A stretch of DNA of 12,142 nt, from assembly GCA_946481585.1 (NCBI GenBank), contig CAMLOF010000071.1, positions 1 to 12,142 of the forward strand. The letters run 5' to 3'. The notes beneath the pieces are model-generated. The model did no database searches, was not told the origin of the DNA, and saw nothing but the letters and a program-made list of their open reading frames with translations. Below, piece after piece: positions 1-8,893 of the stretch (its first letter is position 1; every line of letters begins with the position of its first letter). Both the position numbers and the translations under genes were made by a program. This stretch comes from an uncultured Macromonas sp. Its GTDB lineage: Bacteria; Pseudomonadota; Gammaproteobacteria; Burkholderiales; Burkholderiaceae.

Positions 1-1274
<1,274 letters not shown>

Positions 1275-1278
<4 letters not shown>

Positions 1279-2561
1279 GGCCGTGGCCTGAATTCGTACC
1301 GCGCCAGCGATTCGGGCTTCATCTCTATCGAGAAGCCCGGCGCCTTGGGCGGCATGTAGGCCGCCCCCTCAATCACGCAGGGTTCCTTGAAGTGCTCGTG
1401 CAGGTGATCGACGAACTCGATGACGCGGCCCTCGCGCGTACCCGCAATGCACAGGTAGTCGATCATCGACAGGTGCTGCACGTACTCGCACAGGCCCACG
1501 CCGCCCGCGTGCGGGCACACCGGCAGGTTGTACTTGGCCGCCATCAGCATCACGGCCAGTATCTCGTTCACACCGCCCAGGCGGCACGAGTCGATCTGCA
1601 CCACGTCAATGGCCCCGCGCATGATGAGCTGCTTGAAGATGATGCGGTTCTGGCACATCTCGCCCGTGGCGACCTTCATCTTGCCCAGCATCGCCTCGCG
1701 GATCTGGCGGTGGCCTTCAATGTCATCGGGGCTGGTGGGTTCTTCGATGAACCAGGGCTTGGCAAAGGCCAGTTCCTCCAGCCATGCAATGGCTTGCGGC
1801 ACTTCCCACACCTGGTTGGCGTCGATCATCAGGTGGCGGTCCGGCCCCAGCACCTCGCGCGCAATGCGCAGACGGCGAATGTCGTCGGCCTTGTCGCGGC
1901 CCACCTTGAGCTTGATGTGGTTGAAACCCGCATCCACAGCCTCTTGTGCGAGGCGTCGCAGCTTTTCATCGGCGTAGCCCAGCCAGCCGGCCGAGGTGGT
2001 GTAGCAGGGGTAGCCCTCGCGCTGCAGCGTGGCCCAGCGTTCTTCCTTGCCCACGGCGCGCTCTTTCAGCAGCGCCAGCGCCTCTTCGGGCGTGATGCAG
2101 TCGGTGATGTAGCGGAAGTCGATCAGCTTGACGATCTCCTCCGGGCTCATGCGCGCCACCAGCTCCCACACCGGCACGCCTTGCTGCTTGGCCCACAGGT
2201 CCCACACGGCGTTGACGACGGCGCCCGTGGCCAGGTGGATGGCACCCTTGTCGGGGCCGATCCAGCGCAACTGGCTGTCCGACGTGATGTAACGCCAGAA
2301 GCGCCCCATGTCTTCGGCCACCCAGTCCATGTCCAGGCCCACCACCAGGTGGCGCATGGCTTCGATGGCGGCGCAGCAGATCTCGTTGCCGCGCCCGATG
2401 GTGAAGGTCAGGCCGTGGCCTTCCAGGCCGGGCTGATCGGTCTCCAGGATGACGTAGGCCGCGGAATAGTCCGGGTCCGGGTTCATCGCGTCGGAGCCGT
2501 CCAGGTGTTGCGAGGTGGGAAAACGCACGTCCAGGACGCGCATGGAACGAATGGTGGTCAT
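1275..2561 (-). CDS. L-fuconate dehydratase, enolase superfamily
   Basis: The 428-residue protein belongs to the mandelate racemase/enolase superfamily and matches the fuconate dehydratase/ENOSF1 subgroup along its whole length. It removes water from L-fuconate to give 2-keto-3-deoxy-L-fuconate. The capping domain carries the subgroup signature DVRFPTSQHLDGSDAMNPDP (11-30) and SDSQLRWIGPDKGAIHLATG (94-113). The barrel carries KLKVG with general base K219 (217-221), metal ligands D247 (DANQVW), E273/E274 (IEEPTSPDD) and E301 (GEM), and the catalytic H351 in HAGGVGL. DYLCIAG and EFVDHLHEHF near the C-terminus also fit the subgroup. The ATG at 2561 lies 30 bp after the FAH hydrolase stop, with only a weak GAG-type ribosome site (CGAGAACACC before ATG). 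This is the most substrate-specific enzyme in the cluster and anchors the L-fucose assignment. Confidence 0.92.
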
Positions 2562-2591
2562 GGTGTTCTCGGAATGCGGCTGTGCCTGCGG

Positions 2592-3446
2592 TCAGGCCTG
2601 CACGACTTTCTGGGTCTGTGTGCCCAGGCCTTCAATGCCCAGGCGCATGGTCTGGCCCGCGCGCAGGTAGACCGGGGGCTTCTGCCCCAGACCCACGCCG
2701 GGCGGGGTGCCGGTGGAAATGATGTCGCCGCTCTGCAGGCTCATGAAACGGCTCAGGTAACTGACGAGGAAGGCCACGCCATAGACCATGGTGGCGGTGC
2801 TGCCGTCCTGGTAACGCTTGCCGTCCACCTCCAGCCACATCTTCAGGTTCTGGGGGTCGGGCACCTCGTCGGCGGTCACCAGCCAAGGGCCGGTCGGGCC
2901 GAAGGTGTCGCAGCCCTTGCCCTTGTCCCAGGTGCCGGAACGGTCCAGCTGGTATTCGCGTTCCGACACGTCGTTGATCACGCAGTAGCCCGCCACGTGC
3001 GACAGCGCATCCGCCTCGTCGATGTAGCGGCCAGGCTTGCCGATCACCACGCCCAGCTCCACCTCCCAGTCGGTCTTGACGGAGCCGCGCGGAATCTCCA
3101 CGTCGTCGTCCGGCCCCACGATGGCGCTGGTCCACTTGTTGAACACCACCGGCTCGGGCGGTACGGCCATGCCGCTTTCGGCGGCGTGGTCGGAATAGTT
3201 CAGGCCAATGCATATGAACTTGCCCACCTGCCCCACGCACGGGCCCAGGCGCAAGTCCTGCTGCGCCACGCCGCTCACCAGCGGCAGCGTCGCCGGGTCC
3301 ACGCCACGCAGGCGCGCCAGGCTGTCTGGTAGCAATGCGGCGCCCGCCACGTCGGGCACCAGACCCGACAGGTCGCGCACGCGGCCCTGGTCGTCCAACA
3401 AACCGGGTTTTTCCTGGCCGGGCGGGCCATATCGCAAGAGTTTCAC
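2592..3446 (-). CDS. 2,4-diketo-3-deoxy-L-fuconate hydrolase, FAH family
   Basis: This fumarylacetoacetate-hydrolase-family enzyme would cleave L-2,4-diketo-3-deoxyfuconate to pyruvate and L-lactate, the last pathway step. The proposed start is GTG at 3446, giving 284 residues beginning MKLLRYG, the usual N-terminus and length of the family. An upstream in-frame GTG at 3500 would put the start inside the terminator stem and add a non-homologous leader. Family marks are FICIGLNYSDHAAESG (78-93, with H87), EPVVFNKWTSAIVGP (98-112), the divalent-metal ligands E128 and E130 in DWEVELG, D159 in INDVSER, KGKGCDTFGP (175-184) and the C-terminal GDIISTGTPPGVG (240-252). The ribosome site is weak (GAAAGACACCCC before GTG). 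A strong terminator lies 24 bp upstream, so expression probably depends on read-through. Confidence 0.87.
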   Translation of the reverse strand: MKLLRYGPPGQEKPGLLDDQGRVRDLSGLVPDVAGAALLPDSLARLRGVDPATLPLVSGVAQQDLRLGPCVGQVGKFICIGLNYSDHAAESGMAVPPEPVVFNKWTSAIVGPDDDVEIPRGSVKTDWEVELGVVIGKPGRYIDEADALSHVAGYCVINDVSEREYQLDRSGTWDKGKGCDTFGPTGPWLVTADEVPDPQNLKMWLEVDGKRYQDGSTATMVYGVAFLVSYLSRFMSLQSGDIISTGTPPGVGLGQKPPVYLRAGQTMRLGIEGLGTQTQKVVQA

Positions 3447-3469
3447 GGGGTGTCTTTCAAGAAACAGGC

Positions 3470-3519
3470 AAAAAAAGGGCGAGGCACGCACACGCAACAC
3501 GCATCGCGCGCGCCTCGCC
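3470..3519 (-). terminator. Intrinsic terminator within the operon, after the binding-protein gene
   Basis: Read on the minus strand, GGCGAGGC (3519-3512) and GCCTCGCC (3485-3478) form a perfect 8-bp GC-rich stem. In RNA the pairing continues inward through 3505/3492 to 15 bp using three G-U wobbles, leaving a 12-nt loop. One C then leads into seven T residues (3476-3470). The wobbles become A-C mismatches on the plus strand, so the hairpin is suited to minus-strand transcripts only. It starts 17 nt after the substrate-binding-protein stop and ends 23 nt before the FAH hydrolase start. Confidence 0.85.
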
Positions 3520-3536
3520 AGTCCGTCGCAAAGTGA

Positions 3537-4478
3537 TCAGTCGTACAGAACCGCTGCGATCTTGGGATCGTTCATGTTCGACTTGTCGTAGTAGTAAAAG
3601 CCCGTGTCGATGATCTTGGGCAGCTTCTCGCCCTTGAGCGTTTTCACCGCCGCTTCCACCGTCTTGTAGCCAATGCCCACCGGGTTCTGGGTGATGGAGC
3701 CGGCGATGGTGCCGTCGTTGATCATGTCCTTCTGGGCCTTGCCAGAGTCAAAGCCGATGATGACGATGCCGCTCTTCTTGGCTTCCTTCACGCCCTTGCC
3801 CGCACCAATGGCGCCCGGCTCGTTGGTGCCGAAGATGCCCTTGAGCTTGGGATGCGCCTGCAGCAGCGCCTTGGCGATCTCGGCCGACTTCAGCTGGTCA
3901 CCGCCGTACTGCACGTCCACCACCTTGATCTTGGGGTACTTGGCCTTGACCTGGTTCAGGAAACCATCGCGGCGGTCCACGCCCGTGCGGCTGGTCTGGT
4001 CGTGCGCAATCACGGCCACTTCGCCTTCGCCGCCAATCTTCTCGGCCAGCTTGTCGGCAGCCAGTGCGGCGGCGGCCACGTTGTTCGTGGTGGCCGTGGA
4101 CACGGGAATGTCGCTGTCCACGCCCGAGTCGAACGCGATCACCGGAATCTTCGCGGCCTGCGCCTTCTTCAGCAGCGGAATGGAGGCCTTGCTGTCCAGC
4201 GCGGCAAAGCCGATGGCCTGCGGCTTCTTGGCCATGGCGGCAGACAGCATGTCGATCTGCTTGTCCACCTGCTGCTCGGTCTCGGGGCCGTCGAAGGTCA
4301 CCTTCACCTTGTAGTCCTTGGCGGCCTGGTCGGCGCCCTGCTTCACGGCCTGCCAGAACTGGTGCTGGAAGCCCTTGGAAATCAGGGGGATGTACACCTC
4401 CTGGGCCGATGCGATGCTGGACAAGCCTGCCAGTGTCAGGCCAGCGGCCAGGGCAAGCAGTTTGCGTTTGGAATTCAT
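3537..4478 (-). CDS. Sugar ABC transporter periplasmic substrate-binding protein
   Basis: A 313-residue secreted binding protein of the ribose/galactose type (Peripla_BP_4, CUT2 class) that would capture the sugar and deliver it to the permease. A signal peptide is clear: MNSKRK, a hydrophobic core, then cleavage after ASA at about residue 25. The mature part starts QEVYIPLISKG. Two alpha/beta lobes follow, with likely ligand-contact residues in TGVDRRDGF (165-173), GTNEPGAIG (217-225), GFDSG (242-246) and ITQNP (262-266). The ATG at 4478 has the best ribosome site of the operon, AGGAG with 7 nt spacing. An open frame continues further upstream but reads into the permease gene in the wrong frame. 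Stop TGA is followed by a strong terminator. Binding to L-fucose (or D-arabinose/L-galactose) is inferred from context. Confidence 0.9.
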   Translation of the reverse strand: MNSKRKLLALAAGLTLAGLSSIASAQEVYIPLISKGFQHQFWQAVKQGADQAAKDYKVKVTFDGPETEQQVDKQIDMLSAAMAKKPQAIGFAALDSKASIPLLKKAQAAKIPVIAFDSGVDSDIPVSTATTNNVAAAALAADKLAEKIGGEGEVAVIAHDQTSRTGVDRRDGFLNQVKAKYPKIKVVDVQYGGDQLKSAEIAKALLQAHPKLKGIFGTNEPGAIGAGKGVKEAKKSGIVIIGFDSGKAQKDMINDGTIAGSITQNPVGIGYKTVEAAVKTLKGEKLPKIIDTGFYYYDKSNMNDPKIAAVLYD

Positions 4479-4522
4479 GGTTTGTCTCCTGAAAAATGAA
4501 GTTTGCGAATGCGCATGTGATC

Positions 4523-4544
4523 GGTGTCGGGTCGGTATCGGGTC
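4523..4544. repeat. 11-bp tandem direct repeat between permease and binding-protein genes
   Basis: GGTGTCGGGTC is followed directly by GGTATCGGGTC, differing at one base. It lies in the 77-bp gap between the permease stop and the binding-protein ribosome site. Role unknown; it may be a replication-slippage duplication. Confidence 0.6.
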
Positions 4545-4555
4545 AGTGCTCCTCC

Positions 4556-5551
4556 TCAGTTCTTGTTGCGCCGCAGGTTGTCGGTATAGACGGCCAGGAT
4601 GATGATCAGACCGGTGAGCACCATCTGCCATTCCTGCGCCACGGAGAGGATGCGCAGCCCGTTGATGAGCACGCTCATGATGAAAGCGCCGATGAGGGTG
4701 CCGGTGATGGTGCCCACGCCACCCGCCAGCGACGTGCCGCCAATGACCACGGCCGCGATGGCGTCCAGCTCGTAGCCCTGCCCCAGCGCAGGCTGTGCAG
4801 AGTTCAGGCGCGACGCGATCAGCAACCCCGCCACCGCGCAGATGCTGCCGCTGAACGTGTAGATGATGACCTTCCAGCGGTCGACGTTCACCCCCGACAG
4901 GCGCACCGCTTCCTCGTTGCTGCCCAGCGCGAAGGTGTAGCGGCCCAGCGCCGTCTTGTTCAGCACCACGGCACACAACGCACCCACCACAAACAAAATG
5001 AGCACGCCGTTGGGAATGGGCAGCGCGGGGAACACATCACCAATCACCGAGCCCAGAGAAATCTGGTCAAACCCCTCCACGTCGCTGAAGTAGATGGGCC
5101 GCGTCTCGGTGATGATGAGCGACAGCCCCTTGAGCAGCATCATCATGCCCAGCGTGGCAATGAAGGGGGGCACCTTCAGCCGGGTGATGGCCAGGCCCGA
5201 AACACAGCCGGTCAGGGCGCCGGTGGCCAGCGTCAATGGCACACCCAGCCACATGGGCAGGCCCAGGTTCACCATGAACACACCGCCCATCACGGCGCAG
5301 AACGTCATCAGCACACCCACCGACAGATCGATGCCCGAGGTGATGATGACGAAGGTACTGGCAATGGCCAATACACCGATCACCGTCGTGGACTGCAGGA
5401 TGCCGATCAGGTTGTCCTGCGTCATGAAGGCGTCGGGCCGCAGGATGGAGAACACCGCCATCATCACGATCAGGCTGGCGAAGGCCAGCAGCTTTTGCTT
5501 GGCCTCTCCGCCAGAAAGCCGTGCCAGCCAGGAGGAAGTTGTGTGGTTCAT
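4556..5551 (-). CDS. Sugar ABC transporter permease (RbsC-like)
   Basis: A 331-residue inner-membrane permease of the CUT2 (ribose/xylose/galactose) class, probably forming a homodimer with the two-domain ATPase encoded just upstream. About eight to ten hydrophobic spans are visible, roughly at 20-37, 50-70, 77-95, 98-118, 127-148, 180-200, 228-248, 263-300 and 308-322. Family marks are TSGIDLSVG (71-79), the ATPase-coupling EAA-like segment FALGSNEEAVRLSGV (207-221) and the glycine-rich GGTSLAGGVGTITGTLIGA (271-289). The chosen ATG at 5551 (MNHTTSSW) gives a short cytoplasmic lead-in and has AAGGT about 9 nt upstream. The open frame continues upstream but with arginine/histidine-rich, non-membrane sequence that overlaps the ATPase gene antiparallel in codon use, so it was left out. 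The gap to the ATPase stop is 35 bp. Confidence 0.9.
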   Translation of the reverse strand: MNHTTSSWLARLSGGEAKQKLLAFASLIVMMAVFSILRPDAFMTQDNLIGILQSTTVIGVLAIASTFVIITSGIDLSVGVLMTFCAVMGGVFMVNLGLPMWLGVPLTLATGALTGCVSGLAITRLKVPPFIATLGMMMLLKGLSLIITETRPIYFSDVEGFDQISLGSVIGDVFPALPIPNGVLILFVVGALCAVVLNKTALGRYTFALGSNEEAVRLSGVNVDRWKVIIYTFSGSICAVAGLLIASRLNSAQPALGQGYELDAIAAVVIGGTSLAGGVGTITGTLIGAFIMSVLINGLRILSVAQEWQMVLTGLIIILAVYTDNLRRNKN

Positions 5552-5586
5552 TTTGTCTGTACCTTGTGAATTGCTTTGTGCGTCGC

Positions 5587-7101
5587 TCAGGCAGCCTGCG
5601 CCATCTCGGTATCGCGCTGTGTGGCCAGGGCCATCAAACCCTCCTGCGTGGCGGCGTCGCCCGCCACCTCGCCGGTGATGCGGCCTTCGCACATCACCAG
5701 AATGCGGTGGCTCAGCAGCAGCACCTCGGGCAGTTCGGATGAGATGACGACGATGGCGCGGCCCTGCGCCGCCAGGTCGTTGAGCAGTTTGTAGATTTCG
5801 GCCTTGGCGCCCACATCAATGCCGCGTGTGGGCTCGTCGAAGATCAGCACGTCGCAGTCGCGCACCAGCCACTTGGCAATCACCACCTTCTGCTGGTTGC
5901 CGCCCGACAGCAGGCGCGCCGTCTGCATAAGCGATGGCGTCTTGACGCGCAGCTTGTCCACCATTTCCTTGGACACGCGCAGAATCGCCCGGCTGTCGAG
6001 GAACATGCCCCACTTCAACCAGCGGCGCAGGCTGGGCAGGGTGATGTTGGATGCCACGTCCATGCCTGTGGCCAAGCCAAAGTTCTTGCGGTCTTCCGAC
6101 AGGTAGCCAATGCCCGCGCGCACCGCGTCCTGCGGCGAACGCAGCCGCACCAGCTGGCCGCGCACCCGCACTTCACCGGCCTCCAGCGGGTCGGCGCCGA
6201 AGATAGCGCGCGCCACCTCGGTGCGACCCGCGCCCATCAGGCCCGCAAAGCCCACGATCTCGCCGCGCCGTACCTGGAAGCTCACGTCGCGTATCTCGCG
6301 TCCGCGCCGCAGGCCGCGCACGTCCAGCAACACATCGTTGGCCGTGGTGTCGGGTATGCGCTTGTCCACCTGCTCCAGGCGACGGCCGACCATCATGGCA
6401 ATCACCTGCTGCATGGGCGTGTCGGCGGGCACGGTGTTCACATACGTGCCGTCGCGCATCACCGTGATGCGGTCCGCAATGCGCTGTATCTCGTCCATCT
6501 TGTGCGAGATGTAGACAATGCCCACGCCCTCTTCCTTCAACTGGCGCACGATGCGGAACAATTCCTCGATCTCGGCGTTGTTCAGCGCTGCGGTGGGCTC
6601 GTCCATGATGAGCACGCGCGACTTGTGCGACAGCGCCTTGGCAATCTCCACCATCTGCTGGCGCGCCACGGTCAGGCGGCTCACCGGCACCGCGGGGTCC
6701 AGCTTCAGGCGCAAACGGTCGAACAGCGCCTGGGCGTCGCGGTTGAGTTGCGCCTCGTCCAGCAGCCAGCCGCCGCTCTTGCGCGGCTCGCGGCCTATGT
6801 ATATGTTCTGCGCAGCGCTCAGGTGCGGCATCAGGTGCAGTTCCTGGTGCACGATGCCAATCGCCAGCGCCTGCGCGTGCGCGGGGCTTTCAATATCCAC
6901 CGGGCGGCCGTCGAGCAACACCTCGCCGCCGTCCTTGCGATAGACACCCGCCAGTATCTTCATCAGCGTGGACTTGCCCGCACCGTTCTCGCCCATCAGG
7001 GCGTGCACCTCGCCTGCGCGCAGCTCGAACTGCACGCCGTCCAGCGCCTTCACCCCGGGGAAGGACTTGCTGAGGTTCTTGACCGAAATCAGTGGTGTCA
7101 T
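5587..7101 (-). CDS. Sugar ABC transporter ATP-binding protein, two nucleotide-binding domains (RbsA-like)
   Basis: This 504-residue ATPase powers the sugar importer. It has the tandem-domain layout of the RbsA/MglA/XylG class. Domain 1 (about 1-240): Walker [10 protein letters not shown] (37-45), Q-loop Q86, a degenerate signature LTVARQQ (143-149) and Walker [12 protein letters not shown] (163-173). Domain 2 (about 255-500): Walker A position GLMGAGRTE (287-295), where the catalytic lysine is R293, an intact signature LSGGNQQK (398-405) and Walker [11 protein letters not shown] (418-427). The unequal halves are typical of the family: domain 2 lacks the Walker A lysine and domain 1 lacks a canonical LSGGQ, so one composite ATP site is likely degenerate. 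The start ATG at 7101 has AAGAG 7 nt upstream and lies 22 bp after the SDR stop. Confidence 0.94.
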   Translation of the reverse strand: MTPLISVKNLSKSFPGVKALDGVQFELRAGEVHALMGENGAGKSTLMKILAGVYRKDGGEVLLDGRPVDIESPAHAQALAIGIVHQELHLMPHLSAAQNIYIGREPRKSGGWLLDEAQLNRDAQALFDRLRLKLDPAVPVSRLTVARQQMVEIAKALSHKSRVLIMDEPTAALNNAEIEELFRIVRQLKEEGVGIVYISHKMDEIQRIADRITVMRDGTYVNTVPADTPMQQVIAMMVGRRLEQVDKRIPDTTANDVLLDVRGLRRGREIRDVSFQVRRGEIVGFAGLMGAGRTEVARAIFGADPLEAGEVRVRGQLVRLRSPQDAVRAGIGYLSEDRKNFGLATGMDVASNITLPSLRRWLKWGMFLDSRAILRVSKEMVDKLRVKTPSLMQTARLLSGGNQQKVVIAKWLVRDCDVLIFDEPTRGIDVGAKAEIYKLLNDLAAQGRAIVVISSELPEVLLLSHRILVMCEGRITGEVAGDAATQEGLMALATQRDTEMAQAA

Positions 7102-7123
7102 CGTTGCACTCTTGTGTTGCGGC

Positions 7124-7885
7124 TCAGATCGTCACGCCACCGTCCACCAGCAGCGCCTGCCCGGTCACAAAACGTGATTCGTCGCTGGCCAGGTACACCA
7201 CCATGGGCGCAATGTCTTCCACCGTGGCCAGGCGGCCCATGGGCTGGCGGGCAATGAAGTCCTTTTCCGCCTGCACGGGGTCGGCGGCCGAAGCAATGCG
7301 CCCGCGCAGCGAAGGCGTGTCCACCGTGCCCGGGCACAGCGCGTTGGCCCGCAGGCCCTGCTTCACGTAGTCGGCCGCCAGCGACTTGGTCAGGCCGATG
7401 ACAGCCGCCTTCGTCGCCCCATAAGCGCAGCGGTTGGCAAACCCCTTGATGCTCGACGCCATGGAAGCCATGTTGATGATGGAAACCCCGCCCCCAGTGG
7501 TTGCGGCACGGTCCAACATGCCCGGAAGGAAGGCATGCGTCACGCGGTACATGCTCTTCACGTTCAGGTCAAAGCTCAGGTCCCAGTCCGCCTCGGAACA
7601 CTCCAGCAGACTGCCATTGGCCACCATGCCCGCGCAGTTGAACAGCGCGTCCAGTGCAGGCAAGCTGCTGGCCAAGCCCTGCACCGCAGCCGAATCCCGC
7701 ACGTCCAGGCGGCGCACGTCTATGGTGGGCTGCTCTTCTGCCAAGGCCGCAAGCAGCGCCTCGTTGATATCGGTGGCAATCACCTTGGCACCTTCGGCGG
7801 CGCACGCCAGAGCGCTGGCGCGGCCAATGCCTTGCGCCGCTGCGGTAATGAGCATGGTCTTGCCAGCCAGACGACCTTCACGCAT
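7124..7885 (-). CDS. 2-keto-3-deoxy-L-fuconate 4-dehydrogenase, SDR family
   Basis: A 253-residue short-chain dehydrogenase and the first gene of the minus-strand operon. It would oxidise 2-keto-3-deoxy-L-fuconate at C4 to the 2,4-diketo acid that the FAH hydrolase cleaves. The dinucleotide motif reads TAAAQGIG (14-21), the Gly-to-Ala form seen in the DHRS6/3-hydroxybutyrate-dehydrogenase-like branch. D39 in ATDIN after beta-2 points to NAD+. LFNCAG (81-86) replaces the common NNAG. Catalytic residues are S141 (NMASMASS), Y155 and K159 (YGATKAA), followed by CPGTVDTPS (184-192). The ATG at 7885 has GAGG 8 nt upstream. An open frame continues upstream across the AT-rich control region but is not coding-like. 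The function is inferred from subfamily and operon context; a generic hydroxy-acid dehydrogenase is the main alternative. Confidence 0.85.
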   Translation of the reverse strand: MREGRLAGKTMLITAAAQGIGRASALACAAEGAKVIATDINEALLAALAEEQPTIDVRRLDVRDSAAVQGLASSLPALDALFNCAGMVANGSLLECSEADWDLSFDLNVKSMYRVTHAFLPGMLDRAATTGGGVSIINMASMASSIKGFANRCAYGATKAAVIGLTKSLAADYVKQGLRANALCPGTVDTPSLRGRIASAADPVQAEKDFIARQPMGRLATVEDIAPMVVYLASDESRFVTGQALLVDGGVTI

Positions 7886-7914
7886 GTTGTCAACCTCGCT
7901 TACAAAATTTATAT

Positions 7915-7944
7915 TTGAATAAAAAATCCATTGATGAATAAAAT
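7915..7944 (+). promoter_or_regulatory. Candidate sigma-70 promoter for the IclR regulator
   Basis: TTGAAT (7915-7920, 4 of 6 consensus) and TAAAAT (7939-7944, 5 of 6) are separated by 18 bp. The predicted transcript start near 7951 falls after the upstream in-frame ATG at 7934 and supports the ATG at 8051 as the true start. The promoter overlaps both palindromes, which would allow autoregulation. Prediction by eye only. Confidence 0.4.
7916..7943. repeat. Pair of 9-bp direct repeats TGAATAAAA in the divergent control region
   Basis: TGAATAAAA occurs at 7916-7924 and again at 7935-7943. The starts are 19 bp apart, close to two helical turns, so both copies face nearly the same side of the DNA. 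This is a possible paired operator for the IclR protein. The sequence is AT-rich, so chance is not excluded. Confidence 0.5.
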
Positions 7945-8050
7945 CATAGCGACTGCAGACGGCTGGCGTTCGGGGGTTTTCCCTCATACCTGCCTGACTG
8001 CAGCAAAATTCCAACCTAACGACGTCCGCCAAGCGACAGAGAGAGACCCC

Positions 8051-8884
8051 ATGCAAGTGCCCGCCAAAACCCGGGGCCGGCGCCCCATAGCCAGCCCGGC
8101 CCCTGACACCAGCCTCACAGAAGACCGTTACCGCGCCCCCGCGCTTGACAAGGGGCTGGACATCCTGGAACTGCTGGCCACCCAGCCGCACGGGCTCACC
8201 CGCGCCGAGATCGTGAAAGAGATGGACCGCAGCGCCAGCGAGATCTACCGCATGCTGGAGCGCCTGGTCGCGCGTCAGTACGTCATGCGCAACCCCTCTG
8301 GCGACCGCTACGCGCTCAGCCTCAAGCTATTCGCGCTGGCCAACATGCACCCGCCGCTGAGCCGTCTGATCAACCAGGCGCTGCCCATCATGGACGACTT
8401 CGCCCGAAAGGCCGAGCAGTCCTGCCACATGGGGGTGTACGACCGGGGCAACGTGCTCATCGCTGCCCAGCTCAACAGCCCGCGCGGCTGGAGCTTCTCG
8501 GTGCAGCGCGGCGCCAGGGTGGGGCTGCTAGACACGGCATCGGGCCACCTGCTGCTGGCGTTTTCCGACCAAGGCAGCTTCGAGCGCATGCTGGCCGAGC
8601 ACACCCCCGTCGATGGCGAAATCCCCATCACCGAAGCAGAACTCGCGCGCACCCTGGCCACCATCCGCGAGCAGGGCTACCTGGAACGCGACAGCGCGCA
8701 GACCTTCGGCGTGGTGGACATCTCCTTCCCCATCCTTGGGCCAGGCAACACGGCGCTGGCCACGCTCACCTGCCCCTACATCCGCAGCATCGACCGGCAC
8801 GTCGGCCCCACCCAGCACGACGTGCGCGAATACCTGCGCGAGGCGGCAGCCGCGCTCTCGCTCAACCATAGCCGTGCGAACTGA
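8051..8884 (+). CDS. IclR-family transcriptional regulator, probable regulator of the L-fucose operon
   Basis: A 277-residue regulator with an N-terminal winged helix-turn-helix (about 27-90: ALDKGLDILELLATQPHGLT, then the recognition region SASEIYRMLERLVARQYV). A C-terminal IclR effector domain follows (about 100-270, with HMGVYDRGNVLIAAQL, LLDTASGHLLLAFS, and REQGYLERDSAQTFGVVDIS). It is transcribed divergently from the sugar catabolic operon, the classic arrangement for a local regulator. The ligand is therefore probably L-fucose or a pathway acid (inference). ATG 8051 was chosen: GAGAGA precedes it, the length is family-typical and it lies downstream of the predicted promoter. An ATG at 7934 would add 39 non-homologous residues. 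The next gene starts 9 bp after the stop, suggesting co-transcription. Confidence 0.88.
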   Translation: MQVPAKTRGRRPIASPAPDTSLTEDRYRAPALDKGLDILELLATQPHGLTRAEIVKEMDRSASEIYRMLERLVARQYVMRNPSGDRYALSLKLFALANMHPPLSRLINQALPIMDDFARKAEQSCHMGVYDRGNVLIAAQLNSPRGWSFSVQRGARVGLLDTASGHLLLAFSDQGSFERMLAEHTPVDGEIPITEAELARTLATIREQGYLERDSAQTFGVVDISFPILGPGNTALATLTCPYIRSIDRHVGPTQHDVREYLREAAAALSLNHSRAN

Positions 8885-8893
8885 AACCCTGCC

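Larger units (their letters stand above)
7886..8050. promoter_or_regulatory. Divergent control region between the sugar operon and its IclR regulator
   Basis: This 165-bp spacer separates two divergent genes. Positions 7900-7950 are strikingly AT-rich against the GC-rich surroundings, as expected for promoters. For the minus-strand operon, TATAAA (7913-7908) is a possible -10, with no convincing -35. Two 15-bp imperfect palindromes with 4-bp arms are present: CAAAATTTATATTTG (7903-7917), which covers that -10, and TGATGAATAAAATCA (7932-7946). Both have the size of known IclR-family operators, but their arms differ from each other, so which is bound, if either, is uncertain. The octamer GACTGCAG also occurs twice (7951-7958, 7996-8003). 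Confidence 0.6.

Noticed and set aside
1392..3332. A 646-codon open frame on the plus strand opposite the dehydratase and FAH hydrolase genes
   Set aside because: It is a mirror of two well-supported genes; the His/Ala/Val/Gln-rich translation has no domain signature. Treated as a GC-bias shadow.
3447..3500. Longer FAH hydrolase from an upstream GTG at 3500
   Set aside because: It would start inside the terminator stem and add an 18-residue leader (LRVRASPFFCLFLERHPV) unlike the family N-terminus.
4499..4512. Small hairpin (TGCG/CGCA on the minus strand) before the binding-protein gene as a terminator
   Set aside because: The stem is only 4 bp and the T run is separated from it by several bases, so it is unlikely to terminate transcription.
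4479..4976. N-terminal extension of the binding-protein frame into the permease gene
   Set aside because: The extension is out of frame with the permease and lacks homology; a clear signal peptide begins at 4478 right after a strong AGGAG ribosome site.
5587..7101. Loss of the Walker A lysine (R293) in the second ATPase domain as a damaging mutation
   Set aside because: Degenerate second Walker A and first signature motifs are usual in the RbsA/MglA-type ATPases, so this is not evidence of a broken gene.
7951..8003. Direct repeat GACTGCAG at 7951-7958 and 7996-8003 as a regulatory element
   Set aside because: Eight bases 45 bp apart around a common CTGCAG core is weak; noted only as part of the control region.
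7886..8191. Upstream extension of the first SDR gene through the divergent control region and into the IclR gene
   Set aside because: It would cover the AT-rich promoter region and overlap the IclR coding start. The family N-terminus begins at 7885 with a ribosome site.
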